64,000 bases of DNA from Kineosporia rhizophila (GTDB lineage Bacteria; Actinomycetota; Actinomycetes; Actinomycetales; Kineosporiaceae): positions 124,001 through 188,000 of the forward strand of contig NZ_JAJSOH010000003.1 in the NCBI RefSeq assembly GCF_021277265.1, read 5' to 3'. This document shows positions 51,918 to 60,422 of the stretch, one piece after another (the first letter of the stretch is position 1; each line of letters opens with the position of its first letter). The notes below the pieces were generated by a model. That model saw only the letters and a program-made list of their open reading frames with translations, was not told the origin of the DNA and did not search any database. A program made the position numbers and the translations under genes.

Positions 51918-52514
51918 TCACGAATGCAGGTCGCTCGCGGTGAGCGGCAGATCGTTCCTGCCGGGCAGTCGAACCGCTTCCCCCGGTGGCCCGTCAGGCC
52001 CGGCATCGGGGGCCTGGCCGCGGATCCACTGCTGCTCGAACGGCAGTAGACGAGACCAGTTCCGTCGGATGAGGGCGACCAGGGCGTCCCGACGCTCAGC
52101 GTGACCGGCTGCGTGAATCACGAGATAGGACAGTGGCATCGCGGGCGGGATGGGACGTCGTCGGCTCTTGGGCTTTGCCAGCCACTGTTCGTACCAGACG
52201 CACACATCGTCCCAAATACGGTCATCCGCTACTTCCAGCAATGCGTCGGCCGCGTACTCTCGCACGGCACCGCGATTGTCGGTGAAGGCTCGCCAGAGAA
52301 CCTGGCTGGATCCGGCCCCGCATCGACGGCCCAGGGACACCAGGGCTGCACACCTCAGATGCTCGGTGCCGGGCCCGGTCCGCGTCAGAAACGCTTCGAG
52401 GGCAGGAATTCCTGTGGTGCCGTGTGAATGACCAAGTTGCGCAGCCACGGACACAAGGCCGTGGAGCGATTTGGACGCGTGACCGTCCAGTACCTCAGCG
52501 TCGGTTGCCTGCAT
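51918..52514 (-). CDS. HEAT-like protein of unknown function
   Basis: A 198-residue soluble alpha-helical protein. HLRCAALVSLGRRCGAGSSQVLWRAF and NRGAVREYAADALLEVADDR look like one or two HEAT-type repeats. No catalytic motif is visible. ATG 52514 is chosen because upstream codons are unlike protein, but there is only a weak GAAGAAG ribosome site. It is next to the MerR remnant in a patch of orphan genes. Confidence 0.65.
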   Translation of the reverse strand: MQATDAEVLDGHASKSLHGLVSVAAQLGHSHGTTGIPALEAFLTRTGPGTEHLRCAALVSLGRRCGAGSSQVLWRAFTDNRGAVREYAADALLEVADDRIWDDVCVWYEQWLAKPKSRRRPIPPAMPLSYLVIHAAGHAERRDALVALIRRNWSRLLPFEQQWIRGQAPDAGPDGPPGEAVRLPGRNDLPLTASDLHS

Positions 52515-52713
52515 CGTGCTTCTTCGACGGGATTCGATTCGATCGGACACGAACTTTACTGGGTGAAGGCGTAGGTGCGGATCGGGTCGAGGTGCAGCTC
52601 GTAAGGTCGCATACAGTCCGCGCAGAGGCCAAGTGGCGTCCGAGTTCAAGACGGCCGGCCTGATCGGCTGGTGGAGGTCGGCGCCCCGCCGCCGGCCTCC
52701 GGAGGCGGGCGGA

Positions 52714-53460
52714 TCAGCCCACGTGCAGCGGTTCGCTGTAGGAAACGCCGCTCACCACGTCGCCGCGGTACTTCACCCGGTAGTCACCGGGTTCCGAGGA
52801 GGTGGGGCCCCAAGGGCCGTAGCCGCCAACGCGCTCGCGCACGGTCGTCCACTCGTTCGTGCCATCTGCCCGGAACTGCAGGTCGAACAGGGACCAGGCC
52901 TCGATGTTCCGCCACGACCGGGTCTCCCAGTCGGCTCGCTGCACGGTGGCGCTGAAACCCTCGTCGTTCTGGGTGAACTCGGTGATCCGGGTGGCCCGCA
53001 GGACGGTCAGCGTGGTGTCGTGGGTGAAGGTGGTCTCGGCCGCGTCCTTGAAGTCGTCCTTGTCGGCGTCGACGAAAGCCGTGTAGCCGGCCGGCATGGT
53101 CTGCCCGGCCAGGACGTTGCCGGCGGCCGGGACGATGTCGAACGGGTAGTCGCCGTCGCTGTGCCAGGCCTTGGGGTGGCCGTTGAGGAAGGTGGTCACG
53201 AAGTAGCCGGGCGACTGGACGGCGGAGGGCACGCCTGCGGGCCACTCGGCCCGGTAGGTGAACTCGACGGAGGAGCCTTCGGGGCAGTTCGTGGTGGGGC
53301 TGAGGTCGAACTCGTTCTTCTCCAGTCCCACCACGACCGTGGTGGGCGCGCCGGTGATGGAGCAGGTCTCGGCGGCGTTGGCCGGAGCCGCGGCGAGGCC
53401 GGTGACGGTGGCGGCGGTGAACACGGTGGCCAGGGCTGCCGAGGTTCTGATGCTTCGCAT
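52714..53460 (-). CDS. Secreted protein of unknown function
   Basis: A 248-residue exported protein. The signal peptide covers MRSIRTSAALATVFTAATVT and ends after ANA (residue ~29). The mature part is beta-rich with a single Cys pair (ETCSITG and TTNCPEG) and several aromatic/Gly segments (ERVGGYGPWGPTSSEPGDYRVKYRG). This resembles an Ig-like extracellular protein, but I do not recognise a named family. Divergent from the ECF sigma factor gene. Confidence 0.75.
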   Translation of the reverse strand: MRSIRTSAALATVFTAATVTGLAAAPANAAETCSITGAPTTVVVGLEKNEFDLSPTTNCPEGSSVEFTYRAEWPAGVPSAVQSPGYFVTTFLNGHPKAWHSDGDYPFDIVPAAGNVLAGQTMPAGYTAFVDADKDDFKDAAETTFTHDTTLTVLRATRITEFTQNDEGFSATVQRADWETRSWRNIEAWSLFDLQFRADGTNEWTTVRERVGGYGPWGPTSSEPGDYRVKYRGDVVSGVSYSEPLHVG

Positions 53461-53606
53461 GGTGGAAAGTTGTAGCTCGCCAGAGGCGCCTTGCGCAGGC
53501 TTTTGTCCGAAAAGAACCTATTTGCCGAGGTGGACCCGGTGATGACTTCTGGCGTCCGTACCCGTCACACCTACATCGGAAGCCAACGAGGCGGAAGGAT
53601 GACGCG

Positions 53607-54635
53607 ATGGGTGTGGACACCAGGTCGGGGGCGCTGGACATGGAGAACCTGGGCGCGATGGACGAGCCGGCCTTCTCCGGGCTGGCGCAGCGTCACCGGC
53701 GCGAACTGCACGTGCACTGCTACCGGATACTCGGGTCGTTCGAGGACGCCGAGGACACGGTGCAGGAGACGTTCTTGCGGGCCTGGCGGCGCCGGGAGAC
53801 CTTCGAGGGGCGCTCGACGTTCCGGGCGTGGCTGTACCGGATCGCCACCAATGCCTGCCTGGACCTGCTGGCCCGGCGCCGTCCGGAGCCCGCCACCGGC
53901 GGCGAGGTGCTCTGGTTGCAGCCCTACCCGGACCAGCTTCTGGACGATGTGCGCGCCGAGGAGGCCGACGAACCGGAGAGCGTGGTGGTTGCGCGGGAGA
54001 CGATCGAGCTGGCCTACCTGGTCGCCGTCCAGCACCTGGCCCCACGCCCGCGGGCGGTACTGATCCTGCGTGACGTGCTCGGCTGGCCCGCGAAGGAGGT
54101 TGCCGATCTGCTGGGGGACTCGGTCAACTCCGTCAACAGCGCACTGCAGCGCGCCCGTGCCGGTATGCGTGAGCACCTGCCCGCCGAGCGGCAGGACTGG
54201 GCCGGAGGTGAGCCGGATGCCGGAACGCGTGAGTTGGTGCGTCGTTTCACAGACGCCAGCGTGTCCAAGGACGTCGGTGCGATCGCGGCGATGCTGCGTG
54301 AGGACGTCCGTTTCTCCATGCCGCCCACGCCGGGTGTGTATGTGGGGCGGGACGTGGTGATCGGCAACTGGGTGGAGGAGGGGTTCGAAAGTATGGGCCG
54401 CCTGCGCACAGTGCCCACGTTCGTCAACCGTCAGCCCGCCGTCGCCGCCTACCTCTGGCAGCCCCGGCAGAACGCCTACCTGCCGCTGACCATTGACGTC
54501 CTGCGCATCTCGGGTGGTGCGATCAGCGAGATCTTCACCTTCCACAACGACCAGTTCCCCCGGCTCGGGCTGCCGGATCGCCTGCCCGCCGACGGCACGG
54601 AACAGCTCGTCCCGGGTGACGGAGGAACGAAATGA
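53607..54635 (+). CDS. ECF sigma factor with C-terminal SnoaL-like domain (SigG/SigX5 type)
   Basis: A 342-residue extracytoplasmic-function sigma factor. Region 2: FSGLAQRHRRELHVHCYRILGSFEDAEDTVQETFLRAW; region 4: LPPRPRAVL-like LAPRPRAVLILRDVLGWPAKEVADLLGDSVNSVNSALQRARAGM. The last ~130 residues form a SnoaL/NTF2-like domain (RRFTDASVSKDVGAIAAMLREDVRFSMPPTPGVYVGRDVVIGNWV), known to tune activity in this group instead of an anti-sigma factor. ATG 53607 has GGAAGGA upstream. Coupled by ATGA to a DUF6069 membrane protein. Confidence 0.92.
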   Translation: MGVDTRSGALDMENLGAMDEPAFSGLAQRHRRELHVHCYRILGSFEDAEDTVQETFLRAWRRRETFEGRSTFRAWLYRIATNACLDLLARRRPEPATGGEVLWLQPYPDQLLDDVRAEEADEPESVVVARETIELAYLVAVQHLAPRPRAVLILRDVLGWPAKEVADLLGDSVNSVNSALQRARAGMREHLPAERQDWAGGEPDAGTRELVRRFTDASVSKDVGAIAAMLREDVRFSMPPTPGVYVGRDVVIGNWVEEGFESMGRLRTVPTFVNRQPAVAAYLWQPRQNAYLPLTIDVLRISGGAISEIFTFHNDQFPRLGLPDRLPADGTEQLVPGDGGTK

Positions 54636-55081
54636 TCGGCATGGTGGCCGGTTCCGCGTCGACCACCAGGGGTCTGACCGGCACCGGCCTGACGGCCACG
54701 GCCGTTGCGGTAGTGCTCAACTGTCTGGCCGCCGCGTCGGCCCGGGCCGCCGGGGTCGATTTCCGGATCCCCGACGGCGGCGAGGCCATTCCGCTGTCCG
54801 GGTTCGCCGTGGTGACCGGCTTCTTCTGCCTCGTGGGCGTCGTCCTGGCCCTGGCCTTCGGCCGTTGGAGCGCCCGCCCGGCCGAGCGATTCGGGCTCAC
54901 CACGACGGCGCTGACCGCGGTCTCGCTCGTGCCGCCGTTCGTCTCCGGGGCCGATGCCGCCACCGTCGTCGCTCTGGTTGCGCTTCACCTCGTCCCCGCC
55001 GCGGTCATGATCCCGGCTCTGACCCGGCGACTCCCGGCGTTCCGCACCGATGAGGAACGCCGCGCAGCGCAGTCGGCCTAG
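54632..55081 (+). CDS. DUF6069 family small membrane protein
   Basis: A 149-residue protein with four predicted membrane helices (about 16-40, 55-78, 90-110, 114-132), the layout of DUF6069. DFRIPDGGEAIPLSGFAVVTGF is the typical first loop. Its start overlaps the ECF sigma factor stop (ATGA), which suggests the pair works together, perhaps with the membrane protein as target or sensor (inference). Confidence 0.78.
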   Translation: MIGMVAGSASTTRGLTGTGLTATAVAVVLNCLAAASARAAGVDFRIPDGGEAIPLSGFAVVTGFFCLVGVVLALAFGRWSARPAERFGLTTTALTAVSLVPPFVSGADAATVVALVALHLVPAAVMIPALTRRLPAFRTDEERRAAQSA

Positions 55082-55082
55082 A

Positions 55083-55154
55083 GTCCGGCGAAACGCTCGG
55101 GAAGGTCTCCCGCACCGCGCCGGTCGCGGGATCGGTCACCTGGTAGGGGTTCGT
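55083..55154 (-). pseudogene. N-terminal stump of an aldehyde dehydrogenase gene
   Basis: In a frame overlapping the end of the alcohol dehydrogenase gene, the minus strand reads TNPYQVTDPATGAVRETFPS then VSPD. This is the standard opening of succinate-semialdehyde-type dehydrogenases (YxVTNPATGEVxETFPxA). Similarity ends at the 3' end of the convergent DUF6069 gene, so the rest of the gene has been lost. Confidence 0.6.
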
Positions 55155-56278
55155 GCGGATACTCCGGTGGGTGGAGGGCCGAAGCGGACGATCGAGCGGC
55201 CTCCGGTGGCGTTGGCCAGGTCGGTGATGGCGGTGGCGGCGCCGTCGAGGTCGACCACGTCGCCGACCAGCTTGTCCAGGGGCAGCCGGCCGGCCAGGTA
55301 GGCCTCGGCGATGAGGGGGAAGTCGCGGGCGGGGACGGCGGATCCGTAGTTGCAGCCGACAACGGTCAGGCCGCGGGTGACCACGTCCCAGGTGTCGATG
55401 GCGGCGGTGGCGGCGATCGCGGGCATGCCGACCAGCACGGCTGTGCCGCCGGCGCCGAGGTAGCGCGGGGTCTGGGCGGCCACGGCCGGGGCACCGATGG
55501 CGTCGAAGGCGTAGGCGGCGCCGTCGGGGACGATGGCCAGGGCCTGCTCGACCTCGCTGCCGTCGGCGAGCACGGTGTGGGTGGCTCCCAGGTCGCGGGC
55601 GGCCTCGAGGCGGGCGGGCGAGCGGTCCACCGCGATGATCGGGTGGGCGCCGGCCTCGGCGGCGGTGGCGATGATGGCCTGGCCCACCCCGCCGCAGCCG
55701 CTCACCACCACGGCGTCGCCCTTGGCCACGGACACGGTCAGGCGCACGGCGCCGTAGCCGGTGGTGATCGAGCAGCCGATCAGGGCGGCGACGTCGGCGG
55801 GAACCGTGTCGGGCAGGCGCACAGCGGCAGCCTGGGGCACGACAATGTACTCGGAGAAGGCCCCGACTCCGAGGAAGGGCCAGACCTCGCCGTCGGCCGA
55901 GGAGACTGCGGTGCTGCCGTCGGGGAGCTGGTTGTCCAGGGCCGGGGAGCCGGTGCACAGCCAGGGCCGGTCCTGGGTGCAGGCCGGGCACGCGGTGCAG
56001 GCGACGTACCAGTTCAGGGCCACCGCGTCGCCCGGGGCCAGGTCCTCCACCCCGGGGCCCACTTGGTCGACCACACCGGCGCCCTCGTGGCCGAGCACCA
56101 GACGGCGGCCCATCGGCCAGTCGCCGTTCACGGTGTGCAGGTCGGAGTGGCAGACGCCGGCCGCGGTCATCCGGACCCGGATCAACCCCGGGCCGGGCTC
56201 GGCCACCTGGGTGTCGACGACCTGGGGCGGTTCGCCGGTGCGGTCGTCGAAGACCAGGGCGCGCGATGCGATGGGCAT
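55136..56278 (-). CDS. Zinc-dependent alcohol dehydrogenase (class III-like)
   Basis: A 380-residue medium-chain dehydrogenase. Catalytic zinc region AAGVCHSDLHTVNGDWPMGRRLVLGHEGAGVV; structural zinc lobe CTACPACTQDRPWLC with four Cys; NAD fold VVSGCGGVGQAIIATAAEAGA. The overall type matches the aryl-alcohol/formaldehyde (glutathione- or mycothiol-dependent-like) group. The last ~12 residues (PPPTGVSARTPTR) look non-homologous. It is the fourth gene of the Rieske operon (3 nt after the reductase) and would oxidise the alcohol or formaldehyde released (inference). Confidence 0.9.
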   Translation of the reverse strand: MPIASRALVFDDRTGEPPQVVDTQVAEPGPGLIRVRMTAAGVCHSDLHTVNGDWPMGRRLVLGHEGAGVVDQVGPGVEDLAPGDAVALNWYVACTACPACTQDRPWLCTGSPALDNQLPDGSTAVSSADGEVWPFLGVGAFSEYIVVPQAAAVRLPDTVPADVAALIGCSITTGYGAVRLTVSVAKGDAVVVSGCGGVGQAIIATAAEAGAHPIIAVDRSPARLEAARDLGATHTVLADGSEVEQALAIVPDGAAYAFDAIGAPAVAAQTPRYLGAGGTAVLVGMPAIAATAAIDTWDVVTRGLTVVGCNYGSAVPARDFPLIAEAYLAGRLPLDKLVGDVVDLDGAATAITDLANATGGRSIVRFGPPPTGVSARTPTR

Positions 56279-56281
56279 GGT

Positions 56282-57283
56282 TCAGCTCTCGTCGGGGGCG
56301 GGCAGGTCGAGCACGAGGCGCCCGCAGAGGGCGCGCGAGACGCAGGGGAAGACGCAGTCCTGAGCCTCCCTCTCCTCCGGCAGGAGGATCTGGTCGCGGT
56401 GGTCGGCCTCGCCCTCCAGCAGGGGAGTTTCGCAGCTGGCGCAGGTGCCTTCGCGGCACGACCACAGGATATCGGCACCGGCTTCGAGCAGTACGTCCAG
56501 CATGGGGGTGCCCGCCGGGACCTCGCGGACCGGGCCGCCGTGGCCGAACTGCACCTCGAAAGCTCCGTCCGGTGAACCAGCCTCAGCAGGGGCAGCCGTC
56601 GAGGGGTCGAACGACTCGAACCGCAGACGGCCGTCCGTGACCAGCCCGGCCAGCTCGTCCATCATCCGGCTCGGCCCGCAGGCGTACACCAGGGCGCTGT
56701 CCGGAGCCTGGGCCAGGGCCTGGGCCAGCGTGAAATCGGTGGCCTGCGAGCGATCCACGATCAGTGCCGCCTCGCCCAGCGCCGCGACCCGGTCCAGGAA
56801 CGGCATGCGCTCGCGGGAGCGGCCCAGATAGACCAGCGAGAAGGGCTTTCCGGCCGCGGCCAGGTGCTCGGCCATGGTCAGGACCGGCGTGACCCCGATG
56901 CCCCCGGCCAGCAGCAGATGATGCTCGGCCTCCTCCAGGGGGAACATCGGCTTGGGCCCGGCGACCCGTACCTCGTGGCCGATCGCGAGCTGTTCGTGAA
57001 CGTGCCGCGATCCGCCGGTGCCGTCGGTGCGCAACAGCACCGCGAACGTCCAAACGCTTTCTTCGCCGGGCTTTCCGCACAGCGAGTACTGGCGCACGAG
57101 CCCGGGAGCCAGCTCCAGGTCTGCGTGGTCGCCGGGCTCCCAGGCCGGCAACCCCCGTCCTTCATCGGTACTGCGCACGCTCACCAGAACGACGTCTTCG
57201 GTGAGCTTCTGGTGAGCCACCACCACGGCGTCGAACCGCTCCAGGGGGCGCCGGGCGGGCGCCTCGACCGACACCAGGGTCAT
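56282..57283 (-). CDS. Ferredoxin-NAD(P)H oxidoreductase, VanB/PDR type
   Basis: A 333-residue electron-transfer protein for the Rieske oxygenase. The flavin site is RQYSLCG (about 85), the NAD site is GGIGVTPVLTM, and the C-terminal plant-type 2Fe-2S cluster is held by SCREGTCASCETPLLEG and the later CVFPC. This order (flavin-NAD-FeS) is that of phthalate-dioxygenase-reductase/VanB. Its start overlaps the oxygenase stop (ATGA), so the two are translated together. Confidence 0.92.
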   Translation of the reverse strand: MTLVSVEAPARRPLERFDAVVVAHQKLTEDVVLVSVRSTDEGRGLPAWEPGDHADLELAPGLVRQYSLCGKPGEESVWTFAVLLRTDGTGGSRHVHEQLAIGHEVRVAGPKPMFPLEEAEHHLLLAGGIGVTPVLTMAEHLAAAGKPFSLVYLGRSRERMPFLDRVAALGEAALIVDRSQATDFTLAQALAQAPDSALVYACGPSRMMDELAGLVTDGRLRFESFDPSTAAPAEAGSPDGAFEVQFGHGGPVREVPAGTPMLDVLLEAGADILWSCREGTCASCETPLLEGEADHRDQILLPEEREAQDCVFPCVSRALCGRLVLDLPAPDES

Positions 57284-58458
57284 GCTCCGTATCCCATCCG
57301 CTGAGCGACCGCGGCCTGGAACATGGCGGTGATCTGGTCCCACGAGGGCAGCAGGGTGGTGTGGTTCGCGCCGTCCGAGGCCCGTCCGGCCTGGAGCTTG
57401 TACAGGAACGGGATGTCCTGCTCGTTGACGTGGAACAGCACGTCGCACAGGCTCTTCAGGGACTCGGCGAAGCGCGGCTCGGCGGCTCCCTGGTCGACGA
57501 ACACCGCCATGTGCTCGACCGTGCGGTCGACCGCGGCCGGGGCCAGCGCGATCACCTGGAACCAGTCGGCCTCCAGGAACACCAGGGCGTTGGGGAAGAC
57601 GCAGAAGATGTCCTGCGACTCGACCTTGCCGGCGGGCACGTCGCCGATGAAAGGCAGCGCTTCCTCGGACTTCTTGGCCTTGCCGACCGCGCCGCGGGGG
57701 TAACGGCCGCCCACGATGACCTGGCGGTCGATCACCACGTCGTCCACGTCCAGCGAGGCGGCGACCGGGCCGACCTGGGGGTGCACAAAGGGCAGGTGGT
57801 AGAAGTCGAGGAAGTTCTCGACCGCCAGCTTCCAGTTCACCTCGAGGTCGAAGACCCGTTCCTCGGCCAGGTGCAGCCGGCTGAAGTCGATGTGCGACCA
57901 GCGCTCGGCGAGCGGGCCGATCACGTCCTCGAACGGGGTGGGGTCGGGGCTCAGGTTCACGAAGATCATGCCTGCCCAGACGGCGCTGGGCACCGGCAGC
58001 AGGCCGAGCTTCTGCCGGGCCTCGGGGGAGGGGGCGCCGCGCCGCTCTCGGTTGAAATAGGGCGCTGCGGCGAGTGATCCGTCGAGATTGTAGGACCAGC
58101 AGTGGTAGGCGCACTGGATCCGCTGGGTCACCTCGATCGGTTCCTGGGTGACCACCATGCCGCGGTGCCGGCAGGAGTTGTGGAAGACGTTGACCGAGCC
58201 CTCGCCGTCGCGCACCATCAGCAGCGGCTTGCCGGCCACCTCGACCGGGTGCACGTCGCCCTCGTTGGCGATCCAGTGCGCGTATCCGGCCCAGACCCAT
58301 TCGGCGCTGAAGATGAGCTTCTGCTCGCGGGCGAACTCGGCGGGATCGGTGTAGGCGGCGGCGGGCAGGATCGACTGGCCGTACGTCTCTTCCGAAAGCG
58401 GGCCGTCGACAATGGTGTTGCCGGTCTTGGTGGTCGAGTAGGTCGGTTCGGCGGTCAT
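57280..58458 (-). CDS. Rieske oxygenase, alpha subunit (GbcA-like)
   Basis: A 392-residue Rieske non-heme iron oxygenase. The Rieske cluster ligands are Cys96-His98 (CRHRG) and Cys116-His119 (CAYHCW). The mononuclear iron site is NFLDFYHLPFVHP with Asp218, His221 and His226. Length and the choline-monooxygenase-like pattern fit glycine betaine or other N-methyl demethylases; aromatic ring oxygenases are the alternative. AGGAG precedes ATG 58458. It is preceded by a sugar-phosphate-isomerase-like gene and followed by its own reductase and an alcohol dehydrogenase. Confidence 0.92.
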   Translation of the reverse strand: MTAEPTYSTTKTGNTIVDGPLSEETYGQSILPAAAYTDPAEFAREQKLIFSAEWVWAGYAHWIANEGDVHPVEVAGKPLLMVRDGEGSVNVFHNSCRHRGMVVTQEPIEVTQRIQCAYHCWSYNLDGSLAAAPYFNRERRGAPSPEARQKLGLLPVPSAVWAGMIFVNLSPDPTPFEDVIGPLAERWSHIDFSRLHLAEERVFDLEVNWKLAVENFLDFYHLPFVHPQVGPVAASLDVDDVVIDRQVIVGGRYPRGAVGKAKKSEEALPFIGDVPAGKVESQDIFCVFPNALVFLEADWFQVIALAPAAVDRTVEHMAVFVDQGAAEPRFAESLKSLCDVLFHVNEQDIPFLYKLQAGRASDGANHTTLLPSWDQITAMFQAAVAQRMGYGA

Positions 58459-58501
58459 TTCGGGCACTCCTAGAACTTGAGGACGTTGGTGGGCGCGTTG
58501 G

Positions 58502-59398
58502 TCAGACGGCCTGGGCTTCGGTGGTGGCTTGGGTGAAGGCCTCGGTGGCCCATTCCCGCAGCAGCGCCGCCTCGGCCCAGCGGTCGCTGACCTGGACGCC
58601 TTCGGCGTCGGTGATCGCATAGGGCGCAGTGCCGAGCTCGGTCAGGAACACCACGTCGCGGTTGGAACCCGAAAGTGCCCGCCGGCGCAGGATCTGCACG
58701 AAGGCGTCCTTCCACCAGCGCTGGGCCAGCTCGATCCAGGGCTGACTGGCGGGATGATGCAAAGGCAACTGGACCTGGCACCGTGAGGCCACCCGTCCTT
58801 GAGTTGATCCGGCTCTCTGCAGCAGAGCGGCGACGTGGCCCTCGATCTCGGCGGTGGGCGTCGAGGGGATCTCGGCGCCGACCACGTAGTGCGACAGGTC
58901 GATGGCCAGCTCGAGGTCTTCGGGCAGGCGCTGGGCCAGGGCGGCGGTGAATCGCAGGTCGTTGGTCATGGTGTTGCGATGCGTCTCGAGCTCCAGGCGC
59001 ACCCCCTCACGGGCGGCGATACCGTGCCAGCGGGTGGCCAGAGCGGCCGCCTTGTCCAGATCGAGGGTGTAGTGCTGGGCGCACAGCACCAGGTCCTGGG
59101 CGCCGATCGTGGCGGCGTACTTCAGGGCGTCGGTGAGCACACCCTCGTCGGGGACGAAGGCCATCACCGTGGCGGTGAGACCGGTGCCCTGAGCCGCGGC
59201 GGCCAGGTCGGCGGCGGTGGGAGCCTGCGAGGCGCCGAGGTCGACCGCGAAGCCGCCGTAACCGGCCTCGACCAGCCGGGCCAGTTGCTCGTCCAGGGTC
59301 CACGGCCGCTCACTGCGCCAGGGCAGGTCCTCCATCGCCCACAGCGACTGCACGAAAGTCAGCCCGGGCTGTGGAGAAGTTTTGCCGTCGAAGCTCAT
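58502..59398 (-). CDS. Sugar phosphate isomerase/epimerase family TIM-barrel protein
   Basis: A 298-residue xylose-isomerase-like TIM barrel. Typical segments are LVEAGYGGFAVDLGASQAPT, VRLELETHRNTMTNDLRFTAAL and LELAIDLSHYVVGAE, which hold the metal-binding Glu, Asp and His. It is the first gene of the Rieske operon; no ribosome site is seen before ATG 59398, so the message may be leaderless. In the operon it could isomerise or cleave the product after demethylation or ring oxidation (inference). Divergent from the Lrp-type regulator. Confidence 0.85.
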   Translation of the reverse strand: MSFDGKTSPQPGLTFVQSLWAMEDLPWRSERPWTLDEQLARLVEAGYGGFAVDLGASQAPTAADLAAAAQGTGLTATVMAFVPDEGVLTDALKYAATIGAQDLVLCAQHYTLDLDKAAALATRWHGIAAREGVRLELETHRNTMTNDLRFTAALAQRLPEDLELAIDLSHYVVGAEIPSTPTAEIEGHVAALLQRAGSTQGRVASRCQVQLPLHHPASQPWIELAQRWWKDAFVQILRRRALSGSNRDVVFLTELGTAPYAITDAEGVQVSDRWAEAALLREWATEAFTQATTEAQAV

Positions 59399-59456
59399 GG
59401 CCACATATTTACGTTCGACTTTGCTCCGATGGCAAGCAAAAGTTGAGCCTGACGAC

Positions 59457-59478
59457 GTTTGTAACAAACAACTATGCT
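59457..59478 (+). promoter_or_regulatory. Palindrome and candidate -10 in the Rieske/Lrp divergent region
   Basis: GTTTGTAACAAAC (59457-59469, 6-bp arms, 1-nt spacer) lies against TATGCT (59473-59478), a possible -10 of the regulator gene. The 127-nt region is unusually AT-rich for the window. Confidence 0.45.
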
Positions 59479-59525
59479 GCTCGAAACATGCTGGGCGTGA
59501 GATGCACACCTATGGAGGGTTCTCG

Positions 59526-60422
59526 GTGACGACGGCAACGACCGACCAGGTCAAGGAGGCGGTGGCCGCAGCGCTGGCCGCCGACGGCCGGATGTCCGTG
59601 GAGGCACTGTCCCGCTCGCTGGGCCACACCAGTGTGCTCATCCGCCGGGCCATGACCGCGCTGGCCGAAGACGGCATCGCCGTGCGCGCGGTGGTCCATC
59701 CTTCCGTGCTCGGCCTGCACACCTGCGCCCATCTGCGGCTGCGGGTCGACGGCCCGCTGGAGCACGCGCTGCAGGCTCTGTGCGACCGGGAGGAAGTGCC
59801 CTTCGTCTCGCACGTGGCCGGCGGGCACACCCTGTCGGCCGAGATCCGGGTGGCCGACCGGCAGACCCTGGCCGGTGTGATGTCCGAGGTCGCGAACCTG
59901 CCCGGGGTGGTGGCGGCCGACCTCGACGAGTACCTCGACATCGTCCGCGACGCCAACCTCGACCTGCCCCGCCCCACCGTCGCCCAGCCCCTCGACGAGA
60001 TCGACCGCGCCCTGGTCACCGAACTGCAGGCCGACGGGCGCCGCTCGTTCGCCGCGATGGGCGAGCAGGTCGGCCTCACCACCGCCTCCACCCGCAGCCG
60101 CGTGCTGCGCCTGATCGAGACCGGGGCCCTCAGCGTGGGAGTGCGCCGCCGCCCGGGCCCGGGCACCGTGCAGGTCGGCTACCGGCTGAGCGCTCCCACC
60201 GTTCCCGTCGACGTGCTCAAGGCGCTGCCCGGTGTCTCCTACCTGGCCACCACCCTCGGCTCGGCCGACTTCGTGGGCACCCTGACCTGCGCCTCGCTAC
60301 GCGCCGCGTCCGACTCCCTGGCCCAGCTGCGGGCCCTGCCCGGCGTGCGCTCGCTGCACAGCTGGACCCACCTCGACGTCGTGAAAGAAATCTACGCACC
60401 CCCGACAGGAGCAACCCCGTGA
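59526..60422 (+). CDS. Two-module Lrp/AsnC regulator
   Basis: A 298-residue regulator with two Lrp units: helix-turn-helix 1 MSVEALSRSLGHTSVLIRRAMTALAEDG, first RAM (HLRLRVDGPLEHALQALCDREEVPFVSHVAGGHTLSAEI), helix-turn-helix 2 LDEIDRALVTELQADGRRSFAAMGEQVGLTTASTRSRVLRL, and second RAM. GTG 59526 is chosen: GGAGGG at 59514-59519 is 6 nt upstream. Divergent from the Rieske operon and probably its regulator. GTGA overlap with the EPSP-synthase-like gene. It is a distant paralogue of the damaged gene at 18635-19567. Confidence 0.9.
   Translation: MTTATTDQVKEAVAAALAADGRMSVEALSRSLGHTSVLIRRAMTALAEDGIAVRAVVHPSVLGLHTCAHLRLRVDGPLEHALQALCDREEVPFVSHVAGGHTLSAEIRVADRQTLAGVMSEVANLPGVVAADLDEYLDIVRDANLDLPRPTVAQPLDEIDRALVTELQADGRRSFAAMGEQVGLTTASTRSRVLRLIETGALSVGVRRRPGPGTVQVGYRLSAPTVPVDVLKALPGVSYLATTLGSADFVGTLTCASLRAASDSLAQLRALPGVRSLHSWTHLDVVKEIYAPPTGATP

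Noticed and set aside
52680..52712. GC palindrome between the HEAT-like gene promoter side and the secreted protein stop
   Set aside because: GCCTCC/GGAGGC has no loop and many alternative pairings; it could terminate the secreted protein gene but is too weak to list.
55160..56465. Long open frame continuing from the aldehyde dehydrogenase stump
   Set aside because: Upstream of the stump it is Arg/Pro/Gly-rich out-of-frame translation of the alcohol dehydrogenase gene. Only the ~24 codons at 55083-55154 are family-like.
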